A stretch of DNA of 64,000 nt from Kibdelosporangium persicum (GTDB lineage Bacteria; Actinomycetota; Actinomycetes; Mycobacteriales; Pseudonocardiaceae), in NCBI RefSeq assembly GCF_013280595.1, contig NZ_JAAATY010000008.1:1-64000 (forward strand), written 5' to 3'. The notes under the pieces are model-generated. The model had not been told where the DNA came from. It saw only the letters and a program-made list of their open reading frames with translations, and ran no database searches. Positions 11,674 through 20,853 of the stretch are shown piece after piece; the first letter of the stretch is position 1; the number at the start of each line of letters is the position of its first letter. The translations under genes and the position numbers were made by a program.

Positions 11674-12105
11674 CTAGTCGGCCAGCTCGGCCAGTCTCTC
11701 CAGGGATCTGTGCAGGTCGCTCTTCAGCGTCCGGCCCACCGCCGCGGAGATCGGCCCGAACATCCCCGGGCCGGTGAACTCCACGTCGAGTTCGCCCTTC
11801 GCGCCCTCGCCGTCCGGGCGCAGCTTCAGCTCCAGCGACGCCTTCACGCCCGCCTTGCCCTCGCCGGACAGCGCGATGCCGTTCGGCGGGTCGTAGGAGA
11901 TGACCGACCAGGTGATCCGGTTGCGCAGGCCTTTCACCGACACCACCGACGTCAGTACTGTGCCCGGCTTGATCTCGCTCGGCACATCGCCTCGCCAGCC
12001 CTCGTGCAACGCCAGCCACTCGCCGAAGCGGGACAGGTCCGACGCGGTCGCCCACGCCTTCGCCGGCTTCACGGGCATCGAGGCGGAAACGCTCACCTTG
12101 GTCAC
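11674..12105 (-). CDS. SRPBCC-fold protein (polyketide cyclase/dehydrase, Rv0910-like)
   Basis: The 143-aa protein begins MTKVSVSASMPV and shows the START/Bet v1-like pattern: an N-terminal beta strand, the W-x-x-x-S-D-L-x-x-F-x-x-W-L helix (WATASDLSRFGEWLALH, residues ~18-34), alternating strands (LRNRITWSVISYDPP), and a C-terminal amphipathic helix (SDLHRSLERLAELA). Such proteins bind hydrophobic ligands. The closest named relatives are mycobacterial Rv0910-type proteins. No catalytic function can be assigned. It lies between menC and the truncated small gene on the same strand. Confidence 0.75.
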   Translation of the reverse strand: MTKVSVSASMPVKPAKAWATASDLSRFGEWLALHEGWRGDVPSEIKPGTVLTSVVSVKGLRNRITWSVISYDPPNGIALSGEGKAGVKASLELKLRPDGEGAKGELDVEFTGPGMFGPISAAVGRTLKSDLHRSLERLAELAD

Positions 12106-12166
12106 AGGCTTCCTCCTTACGGTCGCAAGGACGGTACCGCCAATCGGCCGACCGCGCCTGCCTCGA

Positions 12167-13123
12167 TCAGGCGATCATGATCGCTTCCACCCGGTCGAGC
12201 CGCGCCCGCCACCACGCCACCCGCTCCGGCGAGGACTCCTCGAACCGGCCAGGGACAGGCGGGCCGGGCGTGCGGACGTCGATGTACCCGTCGACCGGGA
12301 CCAACGAGTCGTCCACGACATCGCCTGCCAGCAAGGACAACGTGCCCAGACCGCACGCGAAGTCCAACGACGGCAACGCGGCGGCCAGAGCGACCTGCGC
12401 GGCCAAGCCGATGCTGGTCTCCAATGCGGACGACACCACGCACGGCAGGCCGGCGGCTTCGGCGACCTCCAGGGAACGCCGGACACCACCCAGCGGCGTG
12501 CACTTGATCACCGCGATGTCCGCGGCGCCGGCGACCGCGACCCGCAACGGGTCCCCGGCCCGGCGGATCGACTCGTCCGCGGCGATCCGGACGTCGACCC
12601 GCCTGCGCACCAAGGCGAGTTCGTCGATCGTCGCACAGGGTTGTTCGACGTACTCCAGACCGCCCGCGGCCTTGTCCAGCGCGCGGATGTGCGTGACCGC
12701 GGTGTCCACATCCCACACCGCGTTGGCGTCGACACGGATCTTTCCCGCCGGTCCCAACGCATCCCGGACCGCCTCGACCCGGGCGACGTCCTCGGCGAGG
12801 GACTCCACATGGTCCGCGACCTTGATTTTCGCGGTCCGGCAACCGGAACCGGCGGCGATCTCGAACGCACGGGCGGGGTCCACGGCGGGAACCGTGCAGT
12901 TGACCGGAATCCGGTCGCGGACCGGTGACGGCCAGCCCACAGTGCACTGTTCCACCGCGGTGGCCAGCCACCACGCGGCCTCGGCGTCGGAGTACTCGGT
13001 GAACGGGCAGAACTCGCCCCAGCCCGCCGGTCCTTCGAGCAGCATGCCCTCGCGCACCGTGATGCCCCGGAACCTGGTGCGCATCGGGATCGAGTAGACC
13101 CGGGCCTGGCCGAACCGGCTCAC
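12167..13123 (-). CDS. menC: o-Succinylbenzoate synthase (menaquinone biosynthesis, enolase superfamily)
   Basis: The 318-aa protein has all enolase-superfamily active-site elements of MenC: the K-x-K pair in TAKIKVAD (residues ~118-125), metal ligands in RVDANAVWD, EYVEQP and AADES, and the second catalytic lysine in AVIKCTPLGG. It dehydrates SHCHC to o-succinylbenzoate in menaquinone synthesis. The start is GTG 13123, which overlaps the glutathione peroxidase stop codon as GTGA, so the two are translationally coupled. Its length matches actinobacterial MenC (about 315-325 aa). No other men gene is in the window. Confidence 0.93.
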   Translation of the reverse strand: MSRFGQARVYSIPMRTRFRGITVREGMLLEGPAGWGEFCPFTEYSDAEAAWWLATAVEQCTVGWPSPVRDRIPVNCTVPAVDPARAFEIAAGSGCRTAKIKVADHVESLAEDVARVEAVRDALGPAGKIRVDANAVWDVDTAVTHIRALDKAAGGLEYVEQPCATIDELALVRRRVDVRIAADESIRRAGDPLRVAVAGAADIAVIKCTPLGGVRRSLEVAEAAGLPCVVSSALETSIGLAAQVALAAALPSLDFACGLGTLSLLAGDVVDDSLVPVDGYIDVRTPGPPVPGRFEESSPERVAWWRARLDRVEAIMIA

Positions 13124-13593
13124 CTCAGCTGGGACTCGATGGCGGAGCGGATCTTCGGGTCGCCCGGCTCGACGGCCGGCCGGAACCGCGCCACCACCTC
13201 ACCCTTGGCCGACAGCAGGAACTTCTCGAAGTTCCACTGCACGTCACCGGCGTTGCCCTCGTCGTCGGGGTGCTCGGTCAGCTCGGCGTACAACGGGTGC
13301 TTGCCCGGCCCGTTGACCTCGAGTTTCTCGGTCATCGGGAAACTGACGCCGTACGTGGTCGAGCAGAACGTCTGGATGTCGCCGGCACTGCCCGGCTCCT
13401 GGCCGCCGAACTGGTTGCAGGGCACGCCGAGCACAGTGAACCCGCGCGGCCCGTACTCCCTCTGCAACTGCTCCAGCGCGGTGTACTGCGGCGTCAGACC
13501 GCACTTGGACGCCACGTTCACCACCAGTGCGACCTTCCCACCGGTCAACTCGTCCAGTGTGGTGGCCGTGCCGTCCAGAGTCGTGATCTTCAC
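13120..13593 (-). CDS. Glutathione peroxidase family thiol peroxidase (Cys type)
   Basis: I start the protein at GTG 13593, because GAGGGAGG ends 6 nt upstream; the upstream ATG at 13626 has no such site. This gives 157 aa. The family motifs are present: ASKCGLTPQY with peroxidatic Cys in place of selenocysteine, NQFGGQEPG, and WNFEKFLL with the catalytic Trp/Asn. In actinomycetes, which lack glutathione, such enzymes usually use thioredoxin or mycothiol. The resolving-type Cys in FCSTTYG is present. The stop overlaps the menC start by 4 nt. Confidence 0.92.
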   Translation of the reverse strand: MKITTLDGTATTLDELTGGKVALVVNVASKCGLTPQYTALEQLQREYGPRGFTVLGVPCNQFGGQEPGSAGDIQTFCSTTYGVSFPMTEKLEVNGPGKHPLYAELTEHPDDEGNAGDVQWNFEKFLLSAKGEVVARFRPAVEPGDPKIRSAIESQLR

Positions 13594-13652
13594 GTGCCGC
13601 CTCCCTCGTCCTCGTGGGTGTCCCACCCTAGAACACCCACGAGATCGAGGAT

Positions 13653-14525
13653 CTAGAACCTGACCTTCGCCAGGTACTCCTGCCCTCTGCGGGCGGTGAG
13701 CAGCGGGTCACGCGGCGCGTCGTGCTCCACCACGTACTCCCGGACCCCCGACTGGGCGTACCGGGCGAAGATCCGCGGGAAGTCGATCGTGCCGTAGCCG
13801 AGGTCCTCGAAGGACCCGTCGGCCGCCATGTCCTTGACGTGGAACACCGGGAACCGGCCGGGGTAGCGCTCGAAGTACGCCACCGGGTCGTACCCGGGTT
13901 TCACGACCCAGTACAGGTCCAGCTCGAAGTTGACGAACCGCGGGTCGGTCTCCTCCACCAGGATGTCGAACAGCACCTTGCCGTCCACCGTGAGGAAGTC
14001 GACGTCATGGTTGTGGAAGAGGAACTTCATCCCCGCGCTGCGGCACCTGATGCCCCATTCCTGGAACTTCGCGGCCGCGTGCGTGTACCCGGCGACGGTC
14101 CGCAGCGAAGCGGGCAGGGACGGCACCACCACGAACCGGACGCCCAGAATCCGGGCGATCTCCAGCTCCCGCTGGACGTTCGCGTTCATCGCGTCCCAGC
14201 TGGTGTGTGTCAGGACCGCGCGCACGCCGCCGACGTCGAGCATGTCGCGGAACTTCTCCGGTGCGTGTCCGTAAAGGCCACTGACACCGACGGTCGCGTA
14301 GCCCATGTCACCGAGGGCGTTGAGCGTCCCTTGTGGATTGATCGTCATGATGCTGCGGACGGTGTACAGCTGGATTCCGATGTGGTCGAGCGGCACCGAG
14401 TGCGGCGGCGGATCGTCCGCCGCCGCCACACCCGGGACCTGCAGACCACCCGCGACCGCCGAGAAACCCAGCACAGTGGTTCCCAGGGCAGCTGCCCTGA
14501 GAAGCCCGCGTCGAGAGGTAGTCAT
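13653..14525 (-). CDS. Tat-exported TIM-barrel sugar phosphate isomerase/epimerase-like protein
   Basis: The 290-aa protein starts at ATG 14525 with GGGAG upstream. Residues 1-37 form a twin-arginine signal (TSRRGLLRAAALG, hydrophobic core, AAA cleavage region). The rest is a xylose-isomerase-like TIM barrel (AP-endonuclease 2 family): GIQLYTVRS, a metal-site region FLFHNHDVDF, FELDLYWVVKPG, FHVKDMA and a terminal EYVVEHDAP. These secreted barrels are common partners of ThuA-domain proteins in sugar or cyclitol use. The gene begins 12 nt after the ThuA gene ends. The substrate is unknown, but 3-keto-sugar or inosose chemistry is a reasonable guess. Confidence 0.88.
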   Translation of the reverse strand: MTTSRRGLLRAAALGTTVLGFSAVAGGLQVPGVAAADDPPPHSVPLDHIGIQLYTVRSIMTINPQGTLNALGDMGYATVGVSGLYGHAPEKFRDMLDVGGVRAVLTHTSWDAMNANVQRELEIARILGVRFVVVPSLPASLRTVAGYTHAAAKFQEWGIRCRSAGMKFLFHNHDVDFLTVDGKVLFDILVEETDPRFVNFELDLYWVVKPGYDPVAYFERYPGRFPVFHVKDMAADGSFEDLGYGTIDFPRIFARYAQSGVREYVVEHDAPRDPLLTARRGQEYLAKVRF

Positions 14526-14536
14526 CGTCGACTCCC

Positions 14537-17500
14537 TTAGGAGACTGTGATCAGGACTGTGTTCGAGCTGTGCGCACCGGTGTTGTCCGTTGTGGTCAGT
14601 CGCGCCGTGTAGACGCCCTTGCGGGTGTACTGGTGCGTCACCGACGGGCCGGTACCCGCCGCCGTGTTGTCGCCGAAGTCCCACGAGTACCCGGTGATCG
14701 TGCGGCCCGCCGGCGGGTTCACCGCCGAGGTGAAGGACACGTTCAGCGGTGCCGCGCCGGTCCTCGGCGTCGCCGTGATCACGATTCCGGTCTGGGTGCC
14801 CGGCTTCGCCATGCCCTCGCCGTTGAACTGCAACCAGTCCACCGACATCAGGTCGGGCGAAGTGGGTGTCCACGCGGGATTCGTGAAGACCGCGTACAGC
14901 TTGACCGTACGGCCCGGGTCGGTCAGCGGCACCGTCGGCGAGATGACGTTGCCCCAGCCTCCCGTGTTCGGGATCGCGACCGAACCGAGCACCTGACCGG
15001 TCGGCGAGTCGGCACGGAACTCGATCGTGCCGCCGAGGCCGCCGGACGCCGCGCCGACCGTGACCGAGTCGATCTTGTGCAGGTGCACCGGGTCGTAGGC
15101 GACCCAGTCCCCGTGCTCGATCTCCCCGAGTCGCTTGCCGGCCGAGGCATCGCTGTTGTTCACCACGACCGGTCCACTTTGGGCACCGCCGACACCCTCG
15201 TGGTGCTCGGCCTCCTTGCGCTTGGGCTCGAGGACGAGGTGCGCGGAGCCGGTCAGCGACGGCACGCCACGCGGTCCGCCGTTGTCGGCGTACTGCACGG
15301 CCACCGCCACGTAAAGGTTCTGGCCAGGACCATGGCTGGCACCCTGGTCGGTCTTGATCTCACCTCGGCACCCGGTGACGTTGTCCATCGGATGCAGGTG
15401 CGAGTCGTGCCCGAGCTGGGACTGCACCACGACCTTGGCGCAGTCGATCCGGCCGTCCTCCCGGTCGGTGACCCGGACTTCGAACGGAATCGTGTCGCCC
15501 CAGTCGAACGCGCCGCCGTTCACCGGCGTCACCACCCGGACCTCGGGCCTGGTGTTGCCCGCGGTGATCACCGTCGCCGCGATCCCGTCCAAGCCGTTGC
15601 GCCGGCTCTTCACCGAAAGCCGGGCGTCGTACTGGCCGGGCTCGGCGTACGTGTGGGTCGGGTTCGGCTCGGTCGAGTCGATCGTGCCGTCGCCGTCGAA
15701 GTCCCAGAAGTAGTCGATCGGCTCGCCGTCGCCACCCGCGGACCCGGCACTGGAGAACTTCACCGTCAGCGGATAACGCCCGGAGTCCACATCGGTCTGG
15801 AGCTTCGCGACCGGCCTGCGGCCGTTGGCCACGTAGTCGATCCGGTAGATGCCGGCCCCGTCGTTGCTGCCGCCGCGGCCGGTTCCGCTGCCGGACCCGA
15901 AGTCGATCACGTACATCGAGCCGTCCGGGCCCATGTGCGCGGAGAACGCCTGGATCCAGCTCATGTTCGTGAACACCTTGTTGATCGACTGCAGATCACC
16001 CTGCTTGACCGCGGGGAAGCGCGGATTGGCGAAGGTCTGGTCCTCGCGCTGGAACGAGAACGTCTTGAAGAAACCACGAGTCAGCTCGTAGCCGAACCAC
16101 TTGCCGTGGTAGTACTCGGGGAACTTCGTGACCAAGGGGTTGTTCGGGTCGTACTGGTAGACCGGCCCCGCCATCGGGCCACCGCCACCGGTGCCGAGCT
16201 CCGGGAACTCGGCGGAGGCCGAGTAGGCGTACCAGACCGTCGCCGGGTCGGCAGGCGGCAGGTCGCGCAGACCGGTGTTGTTCGGCGAGTCGTTGACCAG
16301 GTTGGCGCAGTCGAACTTCGGGCCCGACGTGCCGGTCGCGAAGTCGTAGTCGTTGAACGGGGTGTTGTTGCCGATGCAGTACGGCCAGCCCTGGTTGCTC
16401 GGCTTGGTCAGCCGGGTGAACTCGACTGTCCCTTCCGGACCGCGGTTCGGGTTCGCCGCCCGGGCGTCCGGCCCGTAGTCGGCGACCATCACCGCGTCCG
16501 TGATCGGGTCGATCGTGATCCGGAACGGGTTGCGCATGCCCATCGCGTAGATCTCGGGCTTGGTCTTCTCGGTCCCCGGCGGGAACAGGTTGCCCTGCGG
16601 GATGGTGTACGTGCCGTCCGGCTGGGGCGTGATCCGCAGGATCTTGCCCCGGAGGTCGTTGGTGTTGCCGGACGTGCCCTGCGCGTCCAGCGCGCGACGG
16701 CCAGGCCGCTCGTCGATCGGCGTGAACCCGTCGGAGTTGAACGGATCGGAGTTGTCACCGGTCGCGACGTACAGGTTGCCGTGCTTGTCGAACTGGATCG
16801 AGCCGCCCATGTGCGAGTTCGCCCGGAACTCGTCGCGGAACGTCGGGATCTCCAGCAGCCGCTTCTCACTGGCCATGTCGATCTTGTCGCCGGCCAGCGT
16901 GAACCGGGACAGGTTCTGCCGTTTCTCGACCTTGTCCGAGTACAGCAGGTACACCCAGTTGTTGCGCGCGAAGTCGTTGTCCAGCGCGATGCCCAGCAGG
17001 CCGTCGGACTGGCTGGTCATCTGCGGGGTGTACGCGAAGTCCAGCGCGGTCGAGATCTTCAGCGTGCGCTGGTCGAGGATCTTGAGCGCACCGGTCCGCT
17101 GGACGTAGAACACCCTCCGGTCCGGCGCCACGGCCAGCTCGAACGGGTCGGCGAGGCCCTGCGTGACCAGCGGGACCTTCTGGAACATGGTGTCCTTTGT
17201 GGCCGAACAGTCCCCCGGCTTGGCGCCGGAGGCCCATTCGATACCGCCGAGGAGGTGTCGCAGGTACGCCGGGTCGGCGAACCGCGCGGCGCCGTGGCCC
17301 AACGAGGTGTACCAGGACCGGCCGCCGTCGTAGTTCTGGCACCACGAGATCGGGTGGTCCACCCCCTGGTTCAGGCCCTCGATGCCGTCACGCAGCTTGA
17401 CCTGCGCGAGCGTGTGCACCTTGCCGGTCGGGTTGGCCTTCCAGTTGTACCACTCCTCGCCTTCCAGCTCCCACAGGTCCGGCAGGTGCTGAGTGGACGG

Positions 17501-17983
17501 GTGCACGTGGTCGAGGACCTTGACGCGGCCCGGCTGGATCGGCGGGTGGAAGTCGAAGATCGCCCCGGCGAGGCCCTCGAACCAGGTCCAGTCGCGTTCG
17601 CTGGCCGTGGCGGCGTGGATTCCGGTGAACCCGCCGCCCGCGCGGATGTACCGCTGGAACGCCGCGCGCTGGTCCGCGTTGAGCAGGTCACCGCTCTGCG
17701 GCGTGGAGTTGGTGTTGTTGAAGATGACCGTGGCGAACCTGGCCAGGTTGGCGTCGGTGAACGCCGCCGAGTCCTCGGTCGCCTCGACCGTGAAGTTGTG
17801 CTCCTGGCCCAGTTTCTGGATCGCGGCGACGCCGGCGGGAATCGAGTCGTGCCGGAAGTTGGTCGTCTTGGAGAACACCAGGACGGAGAACCGCGGCTCG
17901 GCCGCGGCCGCGGGCACCCCGAAGGCACCCACCAGCAGAAGGACAGCGCAGAACAACGCCCGCAGGCGTGCGGCGGGATTCAC
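14537..17983 (-). CDS. Secreted multidomain protein: ThuA + PQQ-type sugar dehydrogenase propeller + PKD + carbohydrate-binding + PKD
   Basis: The 1148-aa protein has a Sec signal peptide (residues 1-28, ending AAAA). Domains by eye: ThuA-like (about 30-250; TTNFRHDSIPAG, GGGFTGIHAAT), a glucose/sorbosone-dehydrogenase six-blade propeller (about 275-690; QSDGLLGIALDNDF, GKILRITPQPDGTY, MGMRNPFRITIDP), a PKD domain (about 705-795; YFWDFDGDGTIDS), a region with an Ig-like look (about 800-900), a CBM6/35-like module (about 905-1040) and a C-terminal PKD domain (about 1055-1148; GYSWDFGDNTAAGTG). ThuA proteins act with keto-sugar metabolism and the propeller oxidises sugars with PQQ. The fusion suggests extracellular oxidation or trimming of a polysaccharide or disaccharide. 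It starts 10 nt after the upstream secreted gene. Confidence 0.9.
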   Translation of the reverse strand: MNPAARLRALFCAVLLLVGAFGVPAAAAEPRFSVLVFSKTTNFRHDSIPAGVAAIQKLGQEHNFTVEATEDSAAFTDANLARFATVIFNNTNSTPQSGDLLNADQRAAFQRYIRAGGGFTGIHAATASERDWTWFEGLAGAIFDFHPPIQPGRVKVLDHVHPSTQHLPDLWELEGEEWYNWKANPTGKVHTLAQVKLRDGIEGLNQGVDHPISWCQNYDGGRSWYTSLGHGAARFADPAYLRHLLGGIEWASGAKPGDCSATKDTMFQKVPLVTQGLADPFELAVAPDRRVFYVQRTGALKILDQRTLKISTALDFAYTPQMTSQSDGLLGIALDNDFARNNWVYLLYSDKVEKRQNLSRFTLAGDKIDMASEKRLLEIPTFRDEFRANSHMGGSIQFDKHGNLYVATGDNSDPFNSDGFTPIDERPGRRALDAQGTSGNTNDLRGKILRITPQPDGTYTIPQGNLFPPGTEKTKPEIYAMGMRNPFRITIDPITDAVMVADYGPDARAANPNRGPEGTVEFTRLTKPSNQGWPYCIGNNTPFNDYDFATGTSGPKFDCANLVNDSPNNTGLRDLPPADPATVWYAYSASAEFPELGTGGGGPMAGPVYQYDPNNPLVTKFPEYYHGKWFGYELTRGFFKTFSFQREDQTFANPRFPAVKQGDLQSINKVFTNMSWIQAFSAHMGPDGSMYVIDFGSGSGTGRGGSNDGAGIYRIDYVANGRRPVAKLQTDVDSGRYPLTVKFSSAGSAGGDGEPIDYFWDFDGDGTIDSTEPNPTHTYAEPGQYDARLSVKSRRNGLDGIAATVITAGNTRPEVRVVTPVNGGAFDWGDTIPFEVRVTDREDGRIDCAKVVVQSQLGHDSHLHPMDNVTGCRGEIKTDQGASHGPGQNLYVAVAVQYADNGGPRGVPSLTGSAHLVLEPKRKEAEHHEGVGGAQSGPVVVNNSDASAGKRLGEIEHGDWVAYDPVHLHKIDSVTVGAASGGLGGTIEFRADSPTGQVLGSVAIPNTGGWGNVISPTVPLTDPGRTVKLYAVFTNPAWTPTSPDLMSVDWLQFNGEGMAKPGTQTGIVITATPRTGAAPLNVSFTSAVNPPAGRTITGYSWDFGDNTAAGTGPSVTHQYTRKGVYTARLTTTDNTGAHSSNTVLITVS

Positions 17984-17992
17984 TGCTGGTCC

Positions 17993-18955
17993 TTACAGAT
18001 CCGCGGGCCCGTGTGCCTTGGCCGCCGCCTTCGCGGCGCTCTTGCGGCTCTCGACGTCCGCCGACCGCTCGTGCGCTCCGGCCGAGACGGCAGCACGGCC
18101 CGCGGCTTCCGGAGCGAGATTGACGAACTGGCCCGAAGTGGTGCCTCGGACACGGTTGTTGGCACCGGTCGGCGCCGGGTCGTTGTCCACGCCGGCGAGG
18201 TTGCCGCGCACGATGTTGTTGCTGACGTTCACCGTGGCCTTGTTGCCCGAGACCGTCAGGTTGCCCGCCCAGTAGCTGGCCTGCTCGCAGCCCACGATCG
18301 GGCCGTTGGCCCCGATCTGCAGCGCGTTCGAGTTGCCGGTGTAGCTGCCGTTGCCGTAGACCTCGCTGGCGCAGAGCACCGCGCCGAGCTTGGCACCGGT
18401 CACCGTGACGTCCTTGGCCACCACCGAGTCGACCAGGTCCACGTAGGCCACATTGGTGCCGCTGACATTGCCGTTGAAGTTCACGGACTGGCCGTACACC
18501 TCGCCCACAGAGGACGTCAGATCACCGTCCACAGTGGCGCCGTTGAAGTACGCGTACGTGCCGCGGTCGGGGTACTTGTCGGCGCTCACCTTCACGGTGC
18601 CGACCTTGCTGCCACCGGCCAGGTAGAAACCGAAGCCGTCGACCGACGTCAGCGAGCCCGTCAGGGTGGTGCCCTGGGCGTCGAAGAAGCCGTCGTCCAG
18701 AATGGACACGTTACCGGTGAACGTCCCGCCGTTGACGACCAGGCTGGCGCCCGCCTCGACCGTCACGGTCCCGGACACGTCCACATCGGTTAAGACACAG
18801 GATTTCGCCGCGGCGACTCTCAGGTCGCCCGGGACGGTCACCGATTCGGCTTCACCTTCACAGTAGGTGGTCAGTCCAGCGCTTGCCGGTAGTGCGACGG
18901 CGATGGACGCCGAAGCCACTGCGGCCGCGACAGCCAACACGGAACGAGCCCTCAT
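17993..18955 (-). CDS. Secreted repetitive protein, probable right-handed beta-helix
   Basis: The 320-aa protein has a Sec signal (1-26, ALPASA-G) and a start supported by GGGAGG just upstream. The mature part consists of short repeating beta/turn units rich in Gly, Val, Thr and Asn (for example VSGTVTVEAGASLVVNGGTF, TGNVSILDDG, GNLTVSGNKATVNVSNN), as in polymer-binding or pectate-lyase-like beta-helices, but no catalytic motif was recognised. Three or four Cys residues could pair outside the cell. The C-terminal ~40 residues are Ala/Lys/Arg-rich and low in complexity. It heads the secreted ThuA/TIM-barrel unit, so it may help bind the same carbohydrate. This is inference from context only. 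Confidence 0.75.
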   Translation of the reverse strand: MRARSVLAVAAAVASASIAVALPASAGLTTYCEGEAESVTVPGDLRVAAAKSCVLTDVDVSGTVTVEAGASLVVNGGTFTGNVSILDDGFFDAQGTTLTGSLTSVDGFGFYLAGGSKVGTVKVSADKYPDRGTYAYFNGATVDGDLTSSVGEVYGQSVNFNGNVSGTNVAYVDLVDSVVAKDVTVTGAKLGAVLCASEVYGNGSYTGNSNALQIGANGPIVGCEQASYWAGNLTVSGNKATVNVSNNIVRGNLAGVDNDPAPTGANNRVRGTTSGQFVNLAPEAAGRAAVSAGAHERSADVESRKSAAKAAAKAHGPADL

Positions 18956-19004
18956 TGGATCCTCCCAGGTGCTTGCGCTTTGTCGACGGGTTCAGATCGG
19001 CACT

Positions 19005-19820
19005 TCAATCAGCACTGGTGGCGGCGCCCAGCAAATCGCGGATGCGGCCGGTGGCCCGGGCGAACTCCGGGTCGGCCATGGTCCTGCCGTAGTCGCGGTC
19101 GACCGGCAGCTCGACGGGGATCAGCTCGTCGATGGTGCCCGGCCGCGCCGACATGACCACCACCCGGTCGGCGAGGTAGACGGCCTCGGGGATCGAGTGG
19201 GTGACAAGGAGCACGGTTGTGCCTGTCTCGCGCCAGATCCGGCGCAGTTCGATGTTCATCTGCTCACGGGTGAGCGCGTCCAGCGCACCGAACGGCTCGT
19301 CCATCAGCAGCACCGGCGGACGGTGCAACAACGCCCGGCACAGCGCCACACGTTGTTGCATACCACCGGAAAGCTCGTGCGGGTAGGCGTCCTCGAAACC
19401 GGTCAGGCCGGTCATCGCGATCAGCTCGTCCGCCCGGTCCCGCGCGGCGGCCGAGGGCATCCCGCGCATCTCGGCCTGCAGCAGGATGTTCCTGCGGGCG
19501 GACCGCCATTCCAGCAACGCGGCGCGCTGGAAGACGTATCCGATGTCCCGCCTCGGGCCGTTGACGTCGTCCCCGAGCAGCCTGATCCGCCCCCTGGACG
19601 GCTTCAGCAGACCGGACACCAGTTTGAGCAAAGTGGACTTGCCGCAGCCCGACGGGCCCACGATCGCCACGAACTCGCCTGACGCGACGCTCAACGACAC
19701 GTCATGCAGGGCCGTGACGTCCTTTTTCTTGGTACGGAAGCGAACGGCCACGTCCTCGATCTCGACGCTGGTGTCCATCTGAGCGGGTGCCTGTGTCGGG
19801 CTGCTGGCGGGCATCCTCAT
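19005..19820 (-). CDS. ABC transporter ATP-binding protein (SsuB/TauB/ThiZ type)
   Basis: The 271-aa protein has Walker A (GPSGCGKSTLLK), Q-loop (YVFQRAALLEW), signature (LSGGMQQRV), Walker B with catalytic Glu (VLLMDEPFGALD) and switch His (VTHSIPEAV). The order and the QRAALLEW Q-loop fit the nitrate/sulfonate/taurine/HMP importer ATPases. Start ATG 19820 overlaps the binding-protein stop as ATGA, so translation is coupled. It is the last gene of the permease-binding protein-ATPase operon. Confidence 0.95.
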   Translation of the reverse strand: MRMPASSPTQAPAQMDTSVEIEDVAVRFRTKKKDVTALHDVSLSVASGEFVAIVGPSGCGKSTLLKLVSGLLKPSRGRIRLLGDDVNGPRRDIGYVFQRAALLEWRSARRNILLQAEMRGMPSAAARDRADELIAMTGLTGFEDAYPHELSGGMQQRVALCRALLHRPPVLLMDEPFGALDALTREQMNIELRRIWRETGTTVLLVTHSIPEAVYLADRVVVMSARPGTIDELIPVELPVDRDYGRTMADPEFARATGRIRDLLGAATSAD

Positions 19821-20839
19821 CCCTTCGGCGCGAAGCTGACATCCCAGTACGCCGACGGCTCCTGGGCCTTGGAGATCACGCCTGCCTCGGCGAACACCTG
19901 GATCGTCCTGCGCCAGTCGGCCTCGTCGTTCACGCCGGGCGCCTTGCCGGTGGTCTTCTCCGTGTGCAGCAGCTTGACCGTGTTGTTGAACTGCTCGGTG
20001 AGCACCGTCTCGGACGGCAGCTGCTCCGAGGCGCCCTTCATCGACTGCACCGCGGCGCTCGCGTTGCCCTGCGCGGCGGTCCACGCCTCACTGGTCGCGG
20101 CGACCATCCTGGTCACCAGGTCCTTCTTCTCGGTCAGGTTCTTCTGCGAGGTGAGCAGGCCGTTGGAGTAGAAGCTCAGCCCGTGGTCGGCGAACTTCAG
20201 GTAGGAGACCGGTTTTTTGCCCTTCTCCTGGATGGTCGGGCCCTGGTCGGTGGCGAAGCCCAGCAGCGCGTCGGTCTGACCGGACAGCACGGCGGCCATC
20301 TTGCCCGCGGCGTCCAGGTTCTGCAGCTTCACGTCGGCGTCCGACAACCCGTTGACCTTCAGGAACGCCGGGAACGTCTTGCTCAGCGCGTCACCCGCGG
20401 TGCTCGCGATGGTCTTGCCCTTGAGGTCCTCGGGCTTGGTGATGTTCTTGTCGCTGAAGAACTGCACGGCCGACGGCGTGGTCTGCAGGAACACCCCGAC
20501 GCTCTTGACCTGCATGCCCTGGCCGACACCGGCCAGCAACGCGGGGGTGTCCGCCCAGCCGAAGTCGGTCTGCCCCGCCGCGGTGGCCTGGATGGTCTTC
20601 TGCGAACCCTGTCCCGCCTGGATGGTCAGGTCGATGCCGTGCTTCTCGAAGATCTTCTGCGCCTTGCCGTAGTAGAACGGCGCGTGCTCACCGTACGGAT
20701 ACCAGTTCAGCATGAGGGTCGCCTTGTCGAGCTGCTTACCCTCGGCGGTGGTGGTCTTCTGTTGCTCCGATCCGCCGCAGCCGGCGGCCAGTGCCAGCAC
20801 CGGCACCAGAGCGGCGGCGAGGAGATGGCGGAACCTCAT
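19817..20839 (-). CDS. NMT1/THI5-like ABC transporter substrate-binding lipoprotein
   Basis: The 340-aa protein has a lipoprotein signal (ALVPVLALAAGC, lipidated Cys at about 21). The mature start LMLNWYPYGEHAPFYYGKAQ is the typical first lobe of NMT1/THI5-like binding proteins, which capture pyrimidine, sulfonate, riboflavin-type or aromatic ligands. ATG 20839 is chosen because the signal peptide begins there, with AAGGGGAG upstream. It lies 14 nt after the permease gene and overlaps the ATPase gene by 4 nt. The ligand is not determinable, but the enolase-type enzyme across the promoter suggests a carboxylate that is then isomerised. Confidence 0.93.
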   Translation of the reverse strand: MRFRHLLAAALVPVLALAAGCGGSEQQKTTTAEGKQLDKATLMLNWYPYGEHAPFYYGKAQKIFEKHGIDLTIQAGQGSQKTIQATAAGQTDFGWADTPALLAGVGQGMQVKSVGVFLQTTPSAVQFFSDKNITKPEDLKGKTIASTAGDALSKTFPAFLKVNGLSDADVKLQNLDAAGKMAAVLSGQTDALLGFATDQGPTIQEKGKKPVSYLKFADHGLSFYSNGLLTSQKNLTEKKDLVTRMVAATSEAWTAAQGNASAAVQSMKGASEQLPSETVLTEQFNNTVKLLHTEKTTGKAPGVNDEADWRRTIQVFAEAGVISKAQEPSAYWDVSFAPKG

Positions 20840-20853
20840 GGGAACTCCCCTTT

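Noticed and set aside
13426-13593. Selenocysteine glutathione peroxidase
   Set aside because: The active-site codon encodes Cys (ASKCGLT), and no in-frame UGA is needed.
14570-18793. Long plus-strand open frame over the secreted operon
   Set aside because: Antisense to the ThuA fusion and the beta-helix protein; low-complexity, Arg/Val-rich, no domain.
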